A stretch of 64,000 nt of DNA from Micrasema longulum (GCA_022494885.1 JAGVSM010003635.1:271420-335419); one strand, 5' to 3'. Numbered from the stretch's first letter, positions 10,054 to 21,840 are shown. Translations and numbers: made by a program. The notes: generated by a model from the sequence alone, not told the origin.

Positions 10054-10640
10054 AGTTTGATAGTCTATTAAACAATAATAAAAAATAAAATAACCACTGA
10101 ACTTCCTCGTTAAATAAATTCGTTGCACGTGATAACAAAACATTTTACTAATATGTTTAGTCAAATTAAAATTGATATTAAAATCACTTTGTAAAGCGCC
10201 CTTGAGGTATTATATAAGTTTTTCATAATAATTAGCAATTTGTTTGGACAAGTTCTCAGACACAGTTAAAATTTCCAAATCTCTATATTTATTTTTTTAT
10301 TTTAGGGAGGAAATAGTATACAGCTGTTAAATAAAATACTATTTAAACACACATAGATTATTCGTTGTCTATCCTCGGTGACCTGTAAACATACAGGGTG
10401 TTAAATATAGACATTGCTAGTTTGTAATGTATACCATTTGTAAGTATGTGTTAGTGAGCGGATAAATCAATATGATTGCTCAATACATTGCGGCAGTTAT
10501 TCCGCGCCAGATAATAAGTCATAGTACTGTACGCAGCATCTATGGCGCCATAGTCTCCTTGCAGATCCTGAGACATGCTCTTCAATCAAAACGAAGAAAC
10601 AGCCAAACTAAAATAAAACAAAAAATCAAACTAAATTAAA
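10054..10640. other. No gene recognised
   Basis: AT-rich with a slightly more complex stretch at 10370-10600, starting near CATACAGGGTGTTAAATATA. It matches no repeat seen elsewhere in the window. Confidence 0.3.
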
Positions 10641-10816
10641 ATCGGGTTTTGGTCCTTTGATGAGTGTATCGGACTCACGAATCAAAGGTCCGTGGTTCGA
10701 ATCCCACTCTACATCAACTTTATTCAAATTTTTTAATAGTGAATTATTCACAACTCGTTGAAAATGGTCCTCAGAATTAAATATTTGAGTAAATCATAAG
10801 AAAACGCAAATATTTG
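10641..10816 (+). repeat. SINE-A, near full length
   Basis: The head ATCGGGTTTTGGTCC, the A-box region, and B box GGTTCGAATCC at 10694-10704 are followed by CCCACTCTACATCAACTT, AACTCGTTGAAAATGGTCCT and the end AAATCATAAGAAAACGCAAA. About 175 bp. Together with 55633-55806 it gives the family consensus. Confidence 0.88.
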
Positions 10817-10924
10817 TTAAAAAATGTATATATTATCAATAATAATGAAAAAAATAACTTTGTTGTCAATTTTAGTCAATGTTATTAAATGTTTTTATTC
10901 AAGCACTTGCACACTTTTCCATTT

Positions 10925-10990
10925 CTACTAGTTTCGAGACGTGCTCGTCTCTTCGCCAAGACACTTATTAAACTAACATGAACACCAATT
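10925..10990 (-). mobile_element. Repeat family E fragment with decayed hammerhead-like motif
   Basis: On the minus strand: GTCTTGGCGA, A, GAGACG-AGCA-CGTCTC, GAAA, then ACTAGT and A. Helix II and the self-complementary helix III (10927-10932 on the plus strand) are intact. The core reads TTGGCGA instead of CTGANGA and helix I keeps only about two pairs. The element is truncated on both sides. Confidence 0.5.
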
Positions 10991-11017
10991 TTTTTTCTCT
11001 TAAAATCATAATGTATA

Positions 11018-11096
11018 TCATCATCATTCTCTTTCCGCACCTAATGGTGCATAGGGCACTGCATTGGTACACCAAGCGCAGCGTATCTTGATCATT
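11018..11096 (-). repeat. SINE-B 3' fragment
   Basis: Minus-strand copy of the last third of SINE-B: ATCAAGATACGCTGCGCTTG, TGCACCATTAGGTGCGGAAA, GATGATG tail. The tRNA head is absent. Confidence 0.8.
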
Positions 11097-11144
11097 ACAA
11101 TGTGTATACTGCTTATTAAATTTTAGAAAGTCAAATATTTTAAA

Positions 11145-11700
11145 TTGTTTAATCTGTTTTTTTTTAATTTATTTTTCATACTATTTCATACTTCGATTTT
11201 TTTTAAGTATCAAAAATCAAATAAATATACGTTCACTTTTAATATGTATTCAATACAATGTCTTATGAGTTATACACGTGCTATAAGCGTCTGTGACGCG
11301 TTTTATTATATTCAATTTTTGGTTTATTCAGTTAAGGAAAATATTTTATTTGAATCCATAGATTTTTTGTGGTTGTTACTTTGTTTTGATGCGGGGTTAC
11401 CTATATTTATGATATACGAGTACATTGGTACAATACATTAACACAACGTAATCTTATAACCTAAGCCATATTATGCTCTCCCGGTCCGTCCTTGGAACAG
11501 GGTGGTTAATTGTAATGGCTGTAGTTATTAATTTGCAGGATACTTTATGTTAAAAGGTCACGTAAGATATTATTTACTTTTCCAGCTTTAGTCATTCATT
11601 TTTATAAATTATCTGCTAATGTGCAAACATTAATTATGAGATTTTGATGCAGGATCTTATCGCGAGATTATATCAAAAAGCGTTCAGTCAGTCTGGACTA
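11145..11700. other. AT-rich gap
   Basis: A 98-codon plus-strand open frame at 11145-11441 is hydrophobic and rich in Phe, Ile and Tyr, as expected of AT-rich noncoding DNA. No splice or family signal supports it. Confidence 0.4.
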
Positions 11701-11726
11701 TGATTTATTTAAGTACTTTTTATGTA

Positions 11727-12236
11727 TTGATTGATTTGGTGTTTATTTTGTAGAATTCCATATTTAAACTTATAATATAAGAAATCAAACACTGGTTTGA
11801 ATCTTCTGAAAACTTTTTTTAAATTTTACAAATATAAAAGCTCTTATTATGTAAATAGAATAGTAAATCTACGACAAATATGTTTTTATTATATATTTTT
11901 GTTGTAAAATATGTACTATCAAGGTTTTGGGTGTTTTTCGTTTTTTTCTTAATAATGCATATTTTTATTGCGATTTTTGTTTTATTTCCAATTGTTGTAG
12001 TTCTAATTTTAAGATCTATTATGTTCCATGTATGTTAAAAATGTATAAGATTTATCTGTTTTTCTGTCTTGTCTGTAATATTGTTTTGCTCCCATTTAAC
12101 ACATGTAAACACTATTTGTTTCTAGCTAGTATTACCAAGAATGGTAAAGGCCATTAGAAGGAAAAAAAACTATATACATATATAAAAACAAAAATTTCGT
12201 GACAGTTGTTTGGCCTTGTTAGGGCAATTTTTTGTG
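11727..12236 (-). mobile_element. Repeat family F, two pieces
   Basis: 11727-11811 is the minus-strand F body (ATTCAAACCAGTGTTTGATT, TAAATATGGAATTCTACAAA). 12190-12236 is a decayed minus-strand hammerhead-like piece (GCCCTAACAAGGC, CAAACAACTGTCACGAAA). The 380 bp between them is AT-rich and unassigned; in the copy at 7905 the two pieces are only about 60 bp apart. Confidence 0.45.
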
Positions 12237-12954
12237 CAACAACTATGGTATACATAGAAAAGTTAGTAAGTGTTTATATTTAAATATTTGATCATATTTG
12301 CAATATACTTTTAAAAATTACATTTTTGTGAGCACAGATAGTTATTTTAGCATCATACTTTCGGACACGCATAGTTCACAGACGTGTCATTATACTCGTA
12401 TATATATAAACGCTCAATAACTTAGGAAGCTGTTAAAATACTTGGAAGGTTATTTTAATCATCGATAAATTAGTAATCACCTTATCTTTAATGGTTTTAA
12501 TTGCTTGTTAGAAGGTAGATATTAGTATCATTATTACAAAGTTATTAATGTTTCGTTAGTCAGTCATTTAAATAAACTTTTAACAAAATAAATAACAAAT
12601 GTTTATTACTTTTATCGTAGATAAAATATAATTTTATAGGTGCAAATTAAAAGCATTTTTAATTTGATAAAAAAACGTTTTTTAATATGTATACGAGCTG
12701 TAAGACTAGCAAAATACGAAATTTATCATCATCTTAATAATTATTTAATTATCCTACTTAATACTTCACAGGACACTGAATGAGGAACTTCATCCTTACG
12801 GGGAATTGAATACAATAAATATTATCTTGCACGCGGTAAAAATTGGAGCAAAAAATTGTACTTCCAAGTATCCTGTAAATGTACGAAAAAATTAATAAAA
12901 AAATATTTGAATTTAAACGGACTACTTTGAACGACGTCACTGGTTCATATGAAT
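12237..12954. other. No feature recognised
   Basis: AT-rich. A minus-strand 79-codon frame overlaps family C at its right end and has no support of its own. Confidence 0.35.
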
Positions 12955-13092
12955 CAACCGATGATACGAAAGTTATGGAAGATATTACCTTCCTCATCTC
13001 TGTTGTAATATGTTAATATAAACAGCTCCCCAGGGAGTTGAATCCAGTCCTTGTCTACAAAAATTTGGACAAACTCAAAACATTTTTAGGTG
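12955..13092 (-). repeat. Foldback family C, terminal arm
   Basis: Minus-strand copy of the asymmetric tail and inner arm: AACTCCCTGGGGAGCTGTTT, TAACATATTACAACAGAGAT, GAGGAAGGTAATATC. Truncated on the inner side. Confidence 0.75.
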
Positions 13093-13189
13093 TTACAATA
13101 ACTCAATTCGGAACATAAATAATATTAACATTTAGAAATTAACACACAATGAGAGCAACAAAGAAACAAAGCAAGTTTAGCACCTTTAT

Positions 13190-13480
13190 AACTAAATATA
13201 GTATCTTTCCTTATAATAATATCTCTCCTTTTTCCTCTTTCCTCTTTTTTCCTTTTTCCCATTGAGTAATAGTTTTGATTTAAGGTAATTTATAAACAAA
13301 TACGTTTATTTCTATTTTTATATATTTTTAACTTTTTAATATTTTTTTTTCTATTGAATATTTTCTGTAACCTGAATTATAAAAATAAAACTTTTATTTT
13401 ATTGGTTGGTTGGAAGAAATTGCCATTTGGCAATAAGCCCGCCAATATACAAATAACATTATGTACAAAAAGTTAAATAA
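13190..13480 (+). mobile_element. Non-LTR 3' end (TTGGTTGGTTGG family)
   Basis: Pyrimidine-rich 3' UTR (TTTCCTCTTTCCTC), then CCATTGAGTAATAGTTTTGA, GTTGGTTGGAAGAAATTGCC and ATTTGGCAATAAGCC, then a TAAATAAATAAA tail. It matches the minus-strand copy at 62340-62720, which keeps coding sequence. ATTGCC-ATTT-GGCAAT forms a stem-loop shared with other families here. Confidence 0.75.
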
Positions 13481-13559
13481 ATAAATATAGCACAACAGTA
13501 TATACGCCAAAAACCTTTTCTTACACAAGCTGAATAAATATATTAAAAAAACGCTTTTA

Positions 13560-13965
13560 AGAATAAAAAAAATAGTGAATCTACTAAGGGAGATAAGGTC
13601 ATTAACATCACATGTTATGCAGATGATGCTGCCATAGTGATGATGAGAACATATCCATCGCAGTTAGTAAACATCTGGATGCCTAAGAAATGTCGTATAG
13701 TACAATGAACACATGATTATTGAAAACATAATTCGGATATACAAAACATGTGTCAGACCAAATCATGGTGTATACAACAGAGGTGAGGATAGATAGAGAG
13801 AAAATGAAAAATACGAAAAACCAAGTAGACAAACTAAGTAGAAAAACTAAATAGAAAAACCAAATAAACGTTAGAGATGAAAATACTAAAGGCAATCCCA
13901 GGGAAACTCAAAAGAGGCAGAATTCACTACGACCTGTGAGGATCTATGGTAACGAATGTGAAGTT
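13560..13965 (+). pseudogene. RTE-like ORF2 fragment with YADD
   Basis: Plus-strand frames give ITCYADDAAIVMM (the RT catalytic motif) and then IIRIYKTCVRPIMVYTTEVR, followed by a degraded MKILKAIPGKLKRGRIHYDL-like stretch. The order YADD, then KTCVRP-MVY, then MKTLRxIxGxTLRDRIR is that of an RTE-like ORF2. Related tails are at 17935-18290 and 40900-41270. A large internal deletion removes most of the sequence between YADD and YKTCVRP. Many stops. Confidence 0.65.
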
Positions 13966-14163
13966 AACGTTTATCTCTAATATTATCTTCGAAGTAAAAC
14001 TAGTTCGTATTCTTAATTGATAGAAAATATGTCAATCTAATTATTTTTATCTCATTAGAATACATAAGATAGGCGGGATCAGGACCCGTTTCACAAAGGA
14101 AAGTTAACATTTATTTTAAATTTTAATTATTTACATTTAAAAAAAATATTTTTTTTTTGTTTA
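13966..14163. other. Short unassigned gap
   Basis: Nothing recognised between the RTE-like fragment and the Helitron-like element. Confidence 0.3.
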
Positions 14164-14792
14164 TCTTTATATATATAATTCCTCTGTATGTGTGATGTCA
14201 CTGAACTCCTAAACGGCTAAACCGATTTACGTGCGGTTTTCAAAAAAATATAGATCTTTGCGCTGTGCGTGTTTGTAAATATTAAAATCTTCAATCTAAT
14301 GTTTAAAAAAGAAGTAAAAAGCATAAATGTTTTATTTATCAACCGACCAGGGTTGCATTCGAGGAGAACGCATTGACAAAAAAATGGAAATATATTGTTT
14401 TTTTTGTGTTTAAAAAAAGTTTGTTTTTTAATGTTTACAAACAGCATTTGTTTTTTGAGGATCTCCATCAAATTTTCTCCTTAAATTCTTTATAATTTCA
14501 ATCTATTTATTCCTTTTTACTGGATTTTCGGTAATACTAAAATAAAAATAAATTCCATACATTTTTAAAAACAGTATTCCCACATAAGTAAAAGAATTCC
14601 ATATTTGAAAAACTTACGTTTTGGAATTCAACCATAAATAAGTACCTACTTAAATTTGATATTTTAATATTGTCAATTTTTAGTTTTGGAATTTAATCAC
14701 AAACAAGTACCTAGGTACCTACTTATCAATAAAAAGTATTTTTCCAAGGTAAGCTAACGTTCGGGCAGGACAACGTCTGTCGGGTTAGCTAG
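14164..14792 (+). mobile_element. Non-autonomous Helitron-like element
   Basis: Starts TCTTTATATATATAATTC after an A and ends GTCGGGTTAGCTAG before a T, which is the 5'-TC...CTRR-3' structure inserted between A and T that defines Helitrons. Near the 5' end CACTGAACTCCTAAACGGCT and AAACCGATTT resemble a motif common in insect Helitron-derived repeats. A short stem GACA/TGTC lies about 7 nt before the terminal CTAG, weaker than usual. 629 bp with no Rep/helicase coding, so non-autonomous. Only one copy was seen in the window. Confidence 0.6.
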
Positions 14793-15129
14793 TTCAAATA
14801 CATATTGACTTTCAATAGCGTGTAAATTATATCTACATTGAATAAAACTTAAACAATAAAAAATAAATAATAATATCTATAAAGAAAAATTAAGTTTTCT
14901 CCGTGAAAAATAGAATACGCCTACATTTTTTTTTCTAAACATGTTCAATTACCGGTTAGCAACGAAGATACTTTCATTTTTCATACAAATATACACATTT
15001 TCGTCCATAAATATAAATTTGAATTTATACCGTCTCTATATGTACCGATGAAGATAGCGTTTATAATCGCGACCGCGGTTTAATTACCATATTTTGTTTT
15101 TCCTAATGTTTGTAGACAAAAGATTTGGT
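14793..15129. other. No feature recognised
   Basis: AT-rich, no open frame or tail. Confidence 0.3.
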
Positions 15130-15375
15130 TTCTTCCCTAAAAAGACGCAATCAACGAACTACAACCGAGATGGATAAAGTTTAGCCCTTTAAATCACTTA
15201 AATCAACGGATGGAATAGTTGAGGAAATGTGGATATTTAAACATAGGTAGTATAGTGTCTAAAATATGGTCACTCAAACTGACCAACGACAGGTTGTAAG
15301 CCCTGAAAATGCCTAGACTTCCATATTTCAATCTTAAAAATGTTAACCCTCTCTGTCGTAATAAATTTCAATACA
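15130..15375 (-). repeat. Foldback family C, diverged copy
   Basis: On the minus strand it shows TATTACGACAGAGAGGG, TATGGAAGTCTAGGCATTTT, AGGGCTTACAACCTGTCGTT and AAATATCCACATTTCCTCAA. It is a divergent subfamily (GACAGAGAGG instead of AACAGAGATG) shared with 47615 and 50425. Confidence 0.7.
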
Positions 15376-16172
15376 ACACCGTTTTTGTATAAATCACCCT
15401 AAGGGCTTTTTTTAAACTTTTTTTGACAGCCGTTCCACTTGCAACATTATCAAACAATATTTTGTTTATAATATTGATTAATACCACAAAAAAGCGCCAT
15501 GAAGTAATCAATAGAATCTTTAATTCAACATAAATTTATCATCAATGATACCGATAAATTTTTAATAAGTACAAATGCACACCGTTAATTTTTCCATTTG
15601 TTTCGCTTAATTATGTATTCGATACGTTTTTTTGAAGTAAAAAATGGCTCGCATGTATCTTACTCTTCTGGTTATTTTTAATTGGAAATGATTCATTGAT
15701 AAAGATTCTCCCAAAGCAAATAATACAGTATGTCGCGTCGTGACAAACAGATTTATTTAATCATAAAATCATATATTGCTATTATTACATATTTTTCATA
15801 TCAGTATATGTATTCCACAGGCAATTTGTGAAGAGTTTACACACGCTCATAAAATTCTGTAAATAGTCGCTTCGTCACAATATAGCTCGTTTTTTCAACT
15901 GTGAGACAGCCTGTTATCTGTCATGATGCCAAAAACATCTACGTAATGCAGTGTCCATGACTACGTGCAATTTTCAATCCCTATTCCAAGAATTTTTGTT
16001 AAAAAAACTTCCTAATATTTTCTGATCAATGCTCAAACCAGCTTCATTAAAAAATCATTTTTATAATTTAGTTTAATATTTCTTAAATAATTTGATTCTG
16101 AAATGACATCTTCATGTTATCTCTTTTTTTTAACATTGAGAACATTACAGAGTATCCAATTTATTATCATTA
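15376..16172. other. No feature recognised
   Basis: AT-rich with no supportable gene. A GTTTCGCTTAATTATG stretch near 15598 loosely resembles family F but is too short to call. Confidence 0.3.
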
Positions 16173-16433
16173 CATCATCATCATTACCTTTCCGCACCTA
16201 ATGGTCTATACGCCACTGCATTGGTACACCAATCGCAGCGTATCTTAATCAATTTTGTTACATGAAGGAAAGATTATAAGTCTTGCGCTTCAGGTATCAG
16301 TCCGGAGACTATGAAATATTCTAGTGTAAAAACACTATTTTATATAAATATTTCAAATCAATAATATCGGGAATGGAATCAGAGACCTTTTGCACGGTAA
16401 GCAAACGCGCTGACTATTACACCACGAGGCTGA
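16173..16433 (-). repeat. SINE-B, near full length, diverged
   Basis: On the minus strand the head is GTCAGCCTCGTGGTGTAATA and the 3' end GGTGCGGAAAGGTAATGATG. The B box is mutated (GATTCCATTCC). Body motifs ACCTGAAGCGCAAGACTTAT and ATTGGTGTACCAATGCAG are intact. Confidence 0.88.
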
Positions 16434-16517
16434 CAAACTATATATTGACTACAAATGTACATAACAGATTGATTGAATAGGAAATATAAAAAAAATCATG
16501 TAAAATAAACATACATA

Positions 16518-17560
16518 TTACAATTTCGAAATTGCCTTCCTAAAAGAAATCCGACTGTCATGAAATATATCAACATCCGAAGCGATACGATTGAATAACA
16601 CGATTACTTTACCTACCAGCATAACTATAGCAAGGTTCATTCTACATCGTGGTAGGTAGAACACCCTGCCTTGCTTTTGTCGAATCAGGGACAAATAGAC
16701 CAATTTTTTTCAGAATATCGGAAATATGTATGCGACCACCAAAAAGGGAACACTCAAATGAATATCCCTTCTCCTCAACAATGATTGGCAGCCCAGCATT
16801 CCTAATAAGAAGTCAGTCGGGAAATGCCACGAATAATACCCATACTCACTCAAGAAAAATGTGGTTTCATTTGGCGACCAAATAATTCCAAGTGACTTCT
16901 TACCAAGGAATTATACAATATTCTCAGAACCTGAATATTTGAAAAAAATCTTGGCATTTCTAAGAACAAATCCAAGCATTTTAAGGGAGTTACTGCACAA
17001 TGATATTATATATATGTAGATTAAATAATAACTTAGCGTCAAACAGCACCCCGAGATCCCTGGGCATCGATGTTTGTTCAAGTTTCACTCTATGCATGAT
17101 GTAACAGAAATAAATTGTTTTGCACACTCTTGACATGACAAAACATTCAGAAACATTGAAGAACAATTTATTTCATTTACTCTATTTTATAATATTTTTA
17201 ATGTCATTTCTGAGGTTTCAAACAGTTCAAAGGAGTTCGTATTTCACAGAAAAAATTCAAATTGTCAGCAAATAATAAAAATTTGGAAAATTTTATTTTA
17301 TTGCTAATGTCATTTATGAATATTATGAACAACATTGGTCCTAAATAAGATCCCTGCGATACTCCCGAGGAGGTGTAAAAAAATGCAAAGTCCATATGGC
17401 AAATACTGCTTTTGGTCTATAAGATAGTTTGAAAAAAATCTCAGAAAGATGTCACTGAAACCAATATTATGAATAATAAAATTAAAGTATTCAATAAATA
17501 AACGCTTCTTTTCTGACAATACACAAGTTTGTATGAAAAACAAGAGACCTCACAAAAAGT
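16518..17560 (-). pseudogene. Non-LTR ORF2 RT and C-terminus, heavily decayed
   Basis: Minus strand, N to C: YFNFIIHNIGFSDIFLRFFS, then SGVSQGSYLGPMLFIIFIND and LLFADNLNFF (active site FADN, the second Asp replaced). A frameshifted DLGV-equivalent follows, then LGFVLRNAKIF-like sequence, and finally VFYLPRCRMNLAIVMLVGK and DVDIFHDSRISFRKAI. The same C-terminus appears at 26789-26998 (plus) and 41821-42180 (minus), so the three are one family. Stops and frameshifts are frequent. No tail is seen on the 3' side, so the end is deleted or diverged. Confidence 0.75.
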
Positions 17561-17934
17561 AATACTTAAAAAATTTGCATAGCAATGTACATTTTTCCAT
17601 AAAATTCATTGTTTTAAATAAAACTTTGTATCACGTTTCCTTTAAGAATACCATATCGTATGTATTTTGTAATTTAATTTTATGCCAAACCGGTTAGGAA
17701 TCGAATTTAATACATCAAAAATAATAATGCACATTTTATATCATAATAACACAAAACACTATAAAATAATTTACTGTACTTATGGATAGAATTTCAGATT
17801 TTGGATCAAATAATACATGACGTAAATTTAAAATTGAATTTATGTAATTTGATTGTTACTTTGACTAACATGACACTTTATTGTTAACTCGATAACAGTC
17901 GTGACATATGGGATAAAAACAAGAACTGACACAC

Positions 17935-18290
17935 CCAGGATAAATAATCTGCTTAGAACATCAGAAATGAAAACTTTAAGGGCAATCAAAGGGAGAATAC
18001 TAAGAAACTGAATCCGCAATGAAAAAATAAGACAGATTTTAGAGAGACCATGTTAACTGAATGGACAACTTCAGAATTCCTTAAATTGGAGCTAAGAAAA
18101 TTTCATCGGGTCATCGTTTTCCTGGTAGTTCGTTTAAAAGGTGGAGAGACAGTTGGATCTAAACGTCCTAGCAGCTTTCTGCCAAAACAGATCAACAGAT
18201 CTAAACAAAAGGGAAAACTTATTTTTGTGGACTCCCACCATCCTGGAAAACCATATATGACGATGTTTCATCAGTTTTTGGAGGGATGGA
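17935..18290 (+). pseudogene. RTE-like ORF2 C-terminal fragment (MKTLRAIKGR subfamily)
   Basis: Plus strand: RINNLLRTSEMKTLRAIKGR, then RNEKIRQILE, then a frameshifted basic tail including RWRDSW and FLPKQINRSKQKGK. MKTLR-x-I/V-x-GRTLRDRIRNE-x-I is a stable landmark in this RTE-like family and recurs at 40900-41270 on the minus strand. Confidence 0.6.
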
Positions 18291-18705
18291 GTTGACGTGA
18301 GAGAAGGCGAGGGTACTGGCTGAGAATAAGGTCTTCTCAAAACATCTGTTAATGTTTCAGGTTCAATTTCCGTCAGTTGCAAAAAAAAATTGATCTGGGT
18401 GTTATGGTATATTTTTTACAACTTCGTAAACTCTCTTTCTAACCTGCTGACTAGCATATAAAATTAAGGCTTAGCTTGTTATTGTTTCTTTAAAAAATAT
18501 ATAAACAAACTTGCAAATAAGCTAGATACTACCTATATTGTGGATTACAGAATAATCACTGACAAATGCCTACAAAAGAGCACAAGACCGTTCCAGGTGG
18601 AGGGAGACTGTTCACAGGCGAGCCATGCTTGGAGTCAGGTGTAATCACCATCTTCAGACATGAGGCACGGATTGAAGAGAGAGATTGTGGATTATGATAT
18701 ATTAT
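18291..18705. other. Mostly unassigned
   Basis: AT-rich. Around 18570-18680 a short plus-strand peptide RAQDRSRWRETVHRRAML resembles the last residues of RTE-like ORF2 proteins but is too short to call. Confidence 0.3.
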
Positions 18706-18772
18706 CCCAACATCCATGGTGTAGTGGTTAAAATACTTGACTCCTATACGGAAGCTTCTGGGTTCGTTTTGT
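18706..18772 (+). repeat. tRNA-like sequence (SINE head or tRNA pseudogene)
   Basis: TGGTGTAGTGGTTAAAATAC gives an A-box-like segment and CTGGGTTCG a partial B box about 30 nt later. The acceptor stem does not pair and no CCA-side partner is visible. It is not a functional tRNA and not the head of SINE-A or SINE-B. Confidence 0.4.
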
Positions 18773-19577
18773 TCGGCTTGTATGCCTTAAATAATAATTT
18801 TACGTTACAACAAACAATTTCAATGAGAAAATTCATATTTTATAAAAAATCTCGCATACATCGTTTTGTTCTTGCATTTTCGTGTTTTTGTTTAGCGCAT
18901 TTTGTTGACAGGAGATCCGTGCATTTTTTAAATGAACAAACGAGTATCAAACGGATGTAAGGTCAAAATGAGAATATCCTATGACGTCATAATCACAGTG
19001 TTTTTACTGCTGTCTCATCTTAATATTTTGTAGCAAAAATTCATAGAATTTATAACAGTTTGACAGATCTTTTATTCAAAAGATTATAAAGGTTTCTGAT
19101 TGTACTAAATGTTGTTTTTGTACGGCAATCTTCAAAACATTGATCACTATTCTATGTTTCTTTTTTAATTGTTTTTACCACATCCGCTCCTAGGTGGAGT
19201 ATGTAGACACCACCAGACGCTTCCTCAGATCCTATCCTATATTCCGCGTCCCTTAGTTCTGCCGAATGAAGCCAAAAGATCCTGATCAAAGCCCACAGGC
19301 GTACAAAAGAGGCCACTTGTGTTTAAGTTCTCCTAGGACATGTGCAGCACGAGTCCAAGCCAGATCCACCGCCGCGTCTTCAAATTCATACTCTACTAAG
19401 TAAGTTCATAACATCTTATGAACTTATCTTACATTATAATTATTATATTTAATGTATAACCTGTTGTTTATAATAAATCGTGACACGTATTCAAAGGGTC
19501 AAATTTTGGTATGATTTCTTCTAGTATTAGCTTTAATTTGCTGACACCTCTCCGGAATTTGACGTCGGCGTCGCTAA
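18773..19577. other. No gene recognised
   Basis: AT-rich except 19190-19390, a GC-richer block. Its minus-strand frame reads EDAAVDLAWTRAAHVLGELK without an identifiable family; it may be retroelement-derived. Confidence 0.3.
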
Positions 19578-20345
19578 GATTTTTTTTTTTTTATTTATTT
19601 ATTTAGTATTTCACAGTTTTAAAATGTACAGAGTTTATTTGTTTCAGGTCCCGACTACCTAGGAAATTCCTGTGTTTAGGAAGGACCTTATTTTTTTCAT
19701 GTGTTTTTTTTTATTTTTAATTTCATTAAATGATGCTTAATCCATTCAAAGAATAATAATAACATTAGAAAAAATCAATATAAATATAAATTAGAAAACA
19801 TGCAAGTAATAATAATAAAAATTAAAGCATAAAAATATATTTAAAAATATGCCATTAATAGTAAATAAATGAGACACAATTATTATAAATTATAAAACAT
19901 ACCGATAATAATAAAAATTGAACCACAAATACACATTATAAAATATAAAATTAGTAATAAAGAAATTAAACAAAATATAAATTGGAAAACATACCGATAA
20001 TAATAAAAATTGAAGCTTAAATACAAATTTGAAAATATATCGTTAGTAATTAAAAATTGAAGAACAAAAATAAATTACAGAATATACCATTTATAATTTT
20101 TTTTTTAAATAAGATACGTGGAAAATACTAGTATTAAAAAGAAAGAAAAAACATATTTTAATGAATAAACATAGAAAGAAAAATAAAATATACATTAAAA
20201 CAATAAAAGATTTTTTTCAATTAAAAGCAACACAATTTTTAGTCATGAAAATAATTACAGGATATAAAAAGGTCTACCCCTAATCCACTTGCTCACCTCC
20301 TTCTTATAAACATTGTAACTGACAGACGCCTTATAAAGAATAATC
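19578..20345 (-). mobile_element. Non-LTR 3' end with long repetitive 3' UTR
   Basis: Minus-strand copy of the element end also present, inverted, at 53935-54685. The poly(TAAA) tail (TTTATTTATTTATTTAG on the plus strand) is at 19585-19602, preceded by ACACAGGAATTTCCTAGGTA and then about 600 nt of imperfect roughly 48-nt units built on CAATTTTTATTATTATCGGT and ATGTTTTCTAATTTATA. A short coding remnant at 20281-20345 (SVSYNVYKKEVSKWIRG) is probably the ORF2 C-terminus. A UTR of about 700 nt is long for such elements. Confidence 0.7.
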
Positions 20346-20808
20346 ATTTAAAGGTTTAAGAACTAAGCAGTTAAATGTAACTAAACTTTTTTAAAATTCA
20401 TAAAAAATATTCATAAATTAGCCACTGATACAATGACAAAGAACTAAAATTTGGAAAAAAAAGTAAACTCAGAAACAATATCACAAAAAACATTTTAAAA
20501 ATAGACAAAAACAATTTGGACTGATAAACCTGGGACTGAAATTAAACTTTAAACTACCAGTCAAAACTTAACAATAATACTTTTTTGTTTAGTTTTGGCT
20601 AAAGAACCTTTTCAAAAGATGTTGAAAATATTAGTAATTCAACAGAGTATGAACTGAAAATTATTTTCTAGAATGAAAGCAAATAATCCGTAAGGATGTA
20701 TATTTTTATTTTTTTTATAAAATACATATACATACTTATATATATACACAGATATATAAAACTTTGATCTAAAAGTTCGAAAGTCGTTATTATATTACAT
20801 TTTATATC
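20346..20808. other. No feature recognised
   Basis: Very AT-rich; a short TATATATACA run near 20735. No open frame. Confidence 0.35.
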
Positions 20809-21052
20809 GTCGGCTTCGTGGTGTAATGGTCATGCAAGAGGTCTTTGTAGGATTCCCAACATGGTTGACATGAAATATTTATTATAATTGTAGTTTCTAC
20901 ATTGGAATATTTCATAGTCTCTGGACTGACACCTGAAGCGTACGACTGATCATCTTACCTTTATGTGACAAAAAAGATCAAGATACGCTGTGTTTAGTGT
21001 GCCAATGCAATGCCCTGTGCACCATTAAATGCAATAAAGGAAATGATGATAA
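20809..21052 (+). repeat. SINE-B with internal deletion in head
   Basis: GTCGGCTTCGTGGTGTAATG is followed directly by CATGCAAGAGGTC, so the anticodon-arm region is deleted. The body and (GAT)n tail are present. Confidence 0.85.
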
Positions 21053-21174
21053 TATAAGAGTCTTTTTGATGATAATACATATTTCAAATTAACTCTGTAT
21101 GAATTTATTCAAATAAAATATCAAGAATACAAAATTTCGAATAAATGCAGAGTAAACCTGTTTATATATATATA

Positions 21175-21240
21175 TTACGTGTCTACTATATCGGGAATTG
21201 AACCTGAAATCTTTTGCAGGGTAAGCAAAACGGTCTTTTA
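21175..21240 (-). repeat. SINE-B head fragment
   Basis: The minus strand carries GCTTACCCTGCAAAAGATTT, GGTTCAATTCCCGATAT and ACACGT. Only the tRNA half is present. Confidence 0.65.
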
Positions 21241-21840
21241 AATATGTTGTTTAAACGTTAGAGTAGTTTTTGTTTAAAAACTTGCGTGAGACGCCCTTTT
21301 TTCACAGCTAAATCAAGTTTTGTTTTATATCAATGATGGTAGCATTTTTTACTGGATTAAATGCGCTGGAACATTAGAATCTACATAACAAGCTTCTAGA
21401 ATATTCTTCGTCTCGTGATTCATCCTCGTGTTAGAAGATGATCTCATAGCTCAGTTATCCGATCCAAGTCCTGTTCCTCATATTACCTTCCCTTCGCCAT
21501 GGCACATCACTAATCAGCCGCCACGAATCACCAGTCACCGTTCAAAGTCCTCCCAAATAGATCTTCCATCCGGGATCCCAAAGGGTCGCACGCGTTGCGG
21601 TTACATTGGATCATATTCCGTTCCCGTTAATTGATCCGATTGCGTCATCATTGAACGGGTCGTGAAAATCGGATCCGGATCAATCATAGGATTGTTTTAA
21701 CTACGTAGTACATAAATTTAAATCGCACGCTAAAAATAATAATACGTTTGTATGTGTATAATCAATATATTGTTTGCATATTTTATTTTTAAATATCTAC
21801 CCAGAATCAAGACGTATATTCGAAATTAACTCTGTAAAAA
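21241..21840. other. Unassigned; GC-richer island 21420-21690
   Basis: Within an AT-rich stretch, 21420-21690 is markedly GC-richer. It contains repeated GATCCGAT-like words and a 68-codon plus-strand frame rich in Pro and Ser (SDPSPVPHITFPSPWH). It could be a host exon or regulatory DNA; no splice sites or family identify it. Confidence 0.3.
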
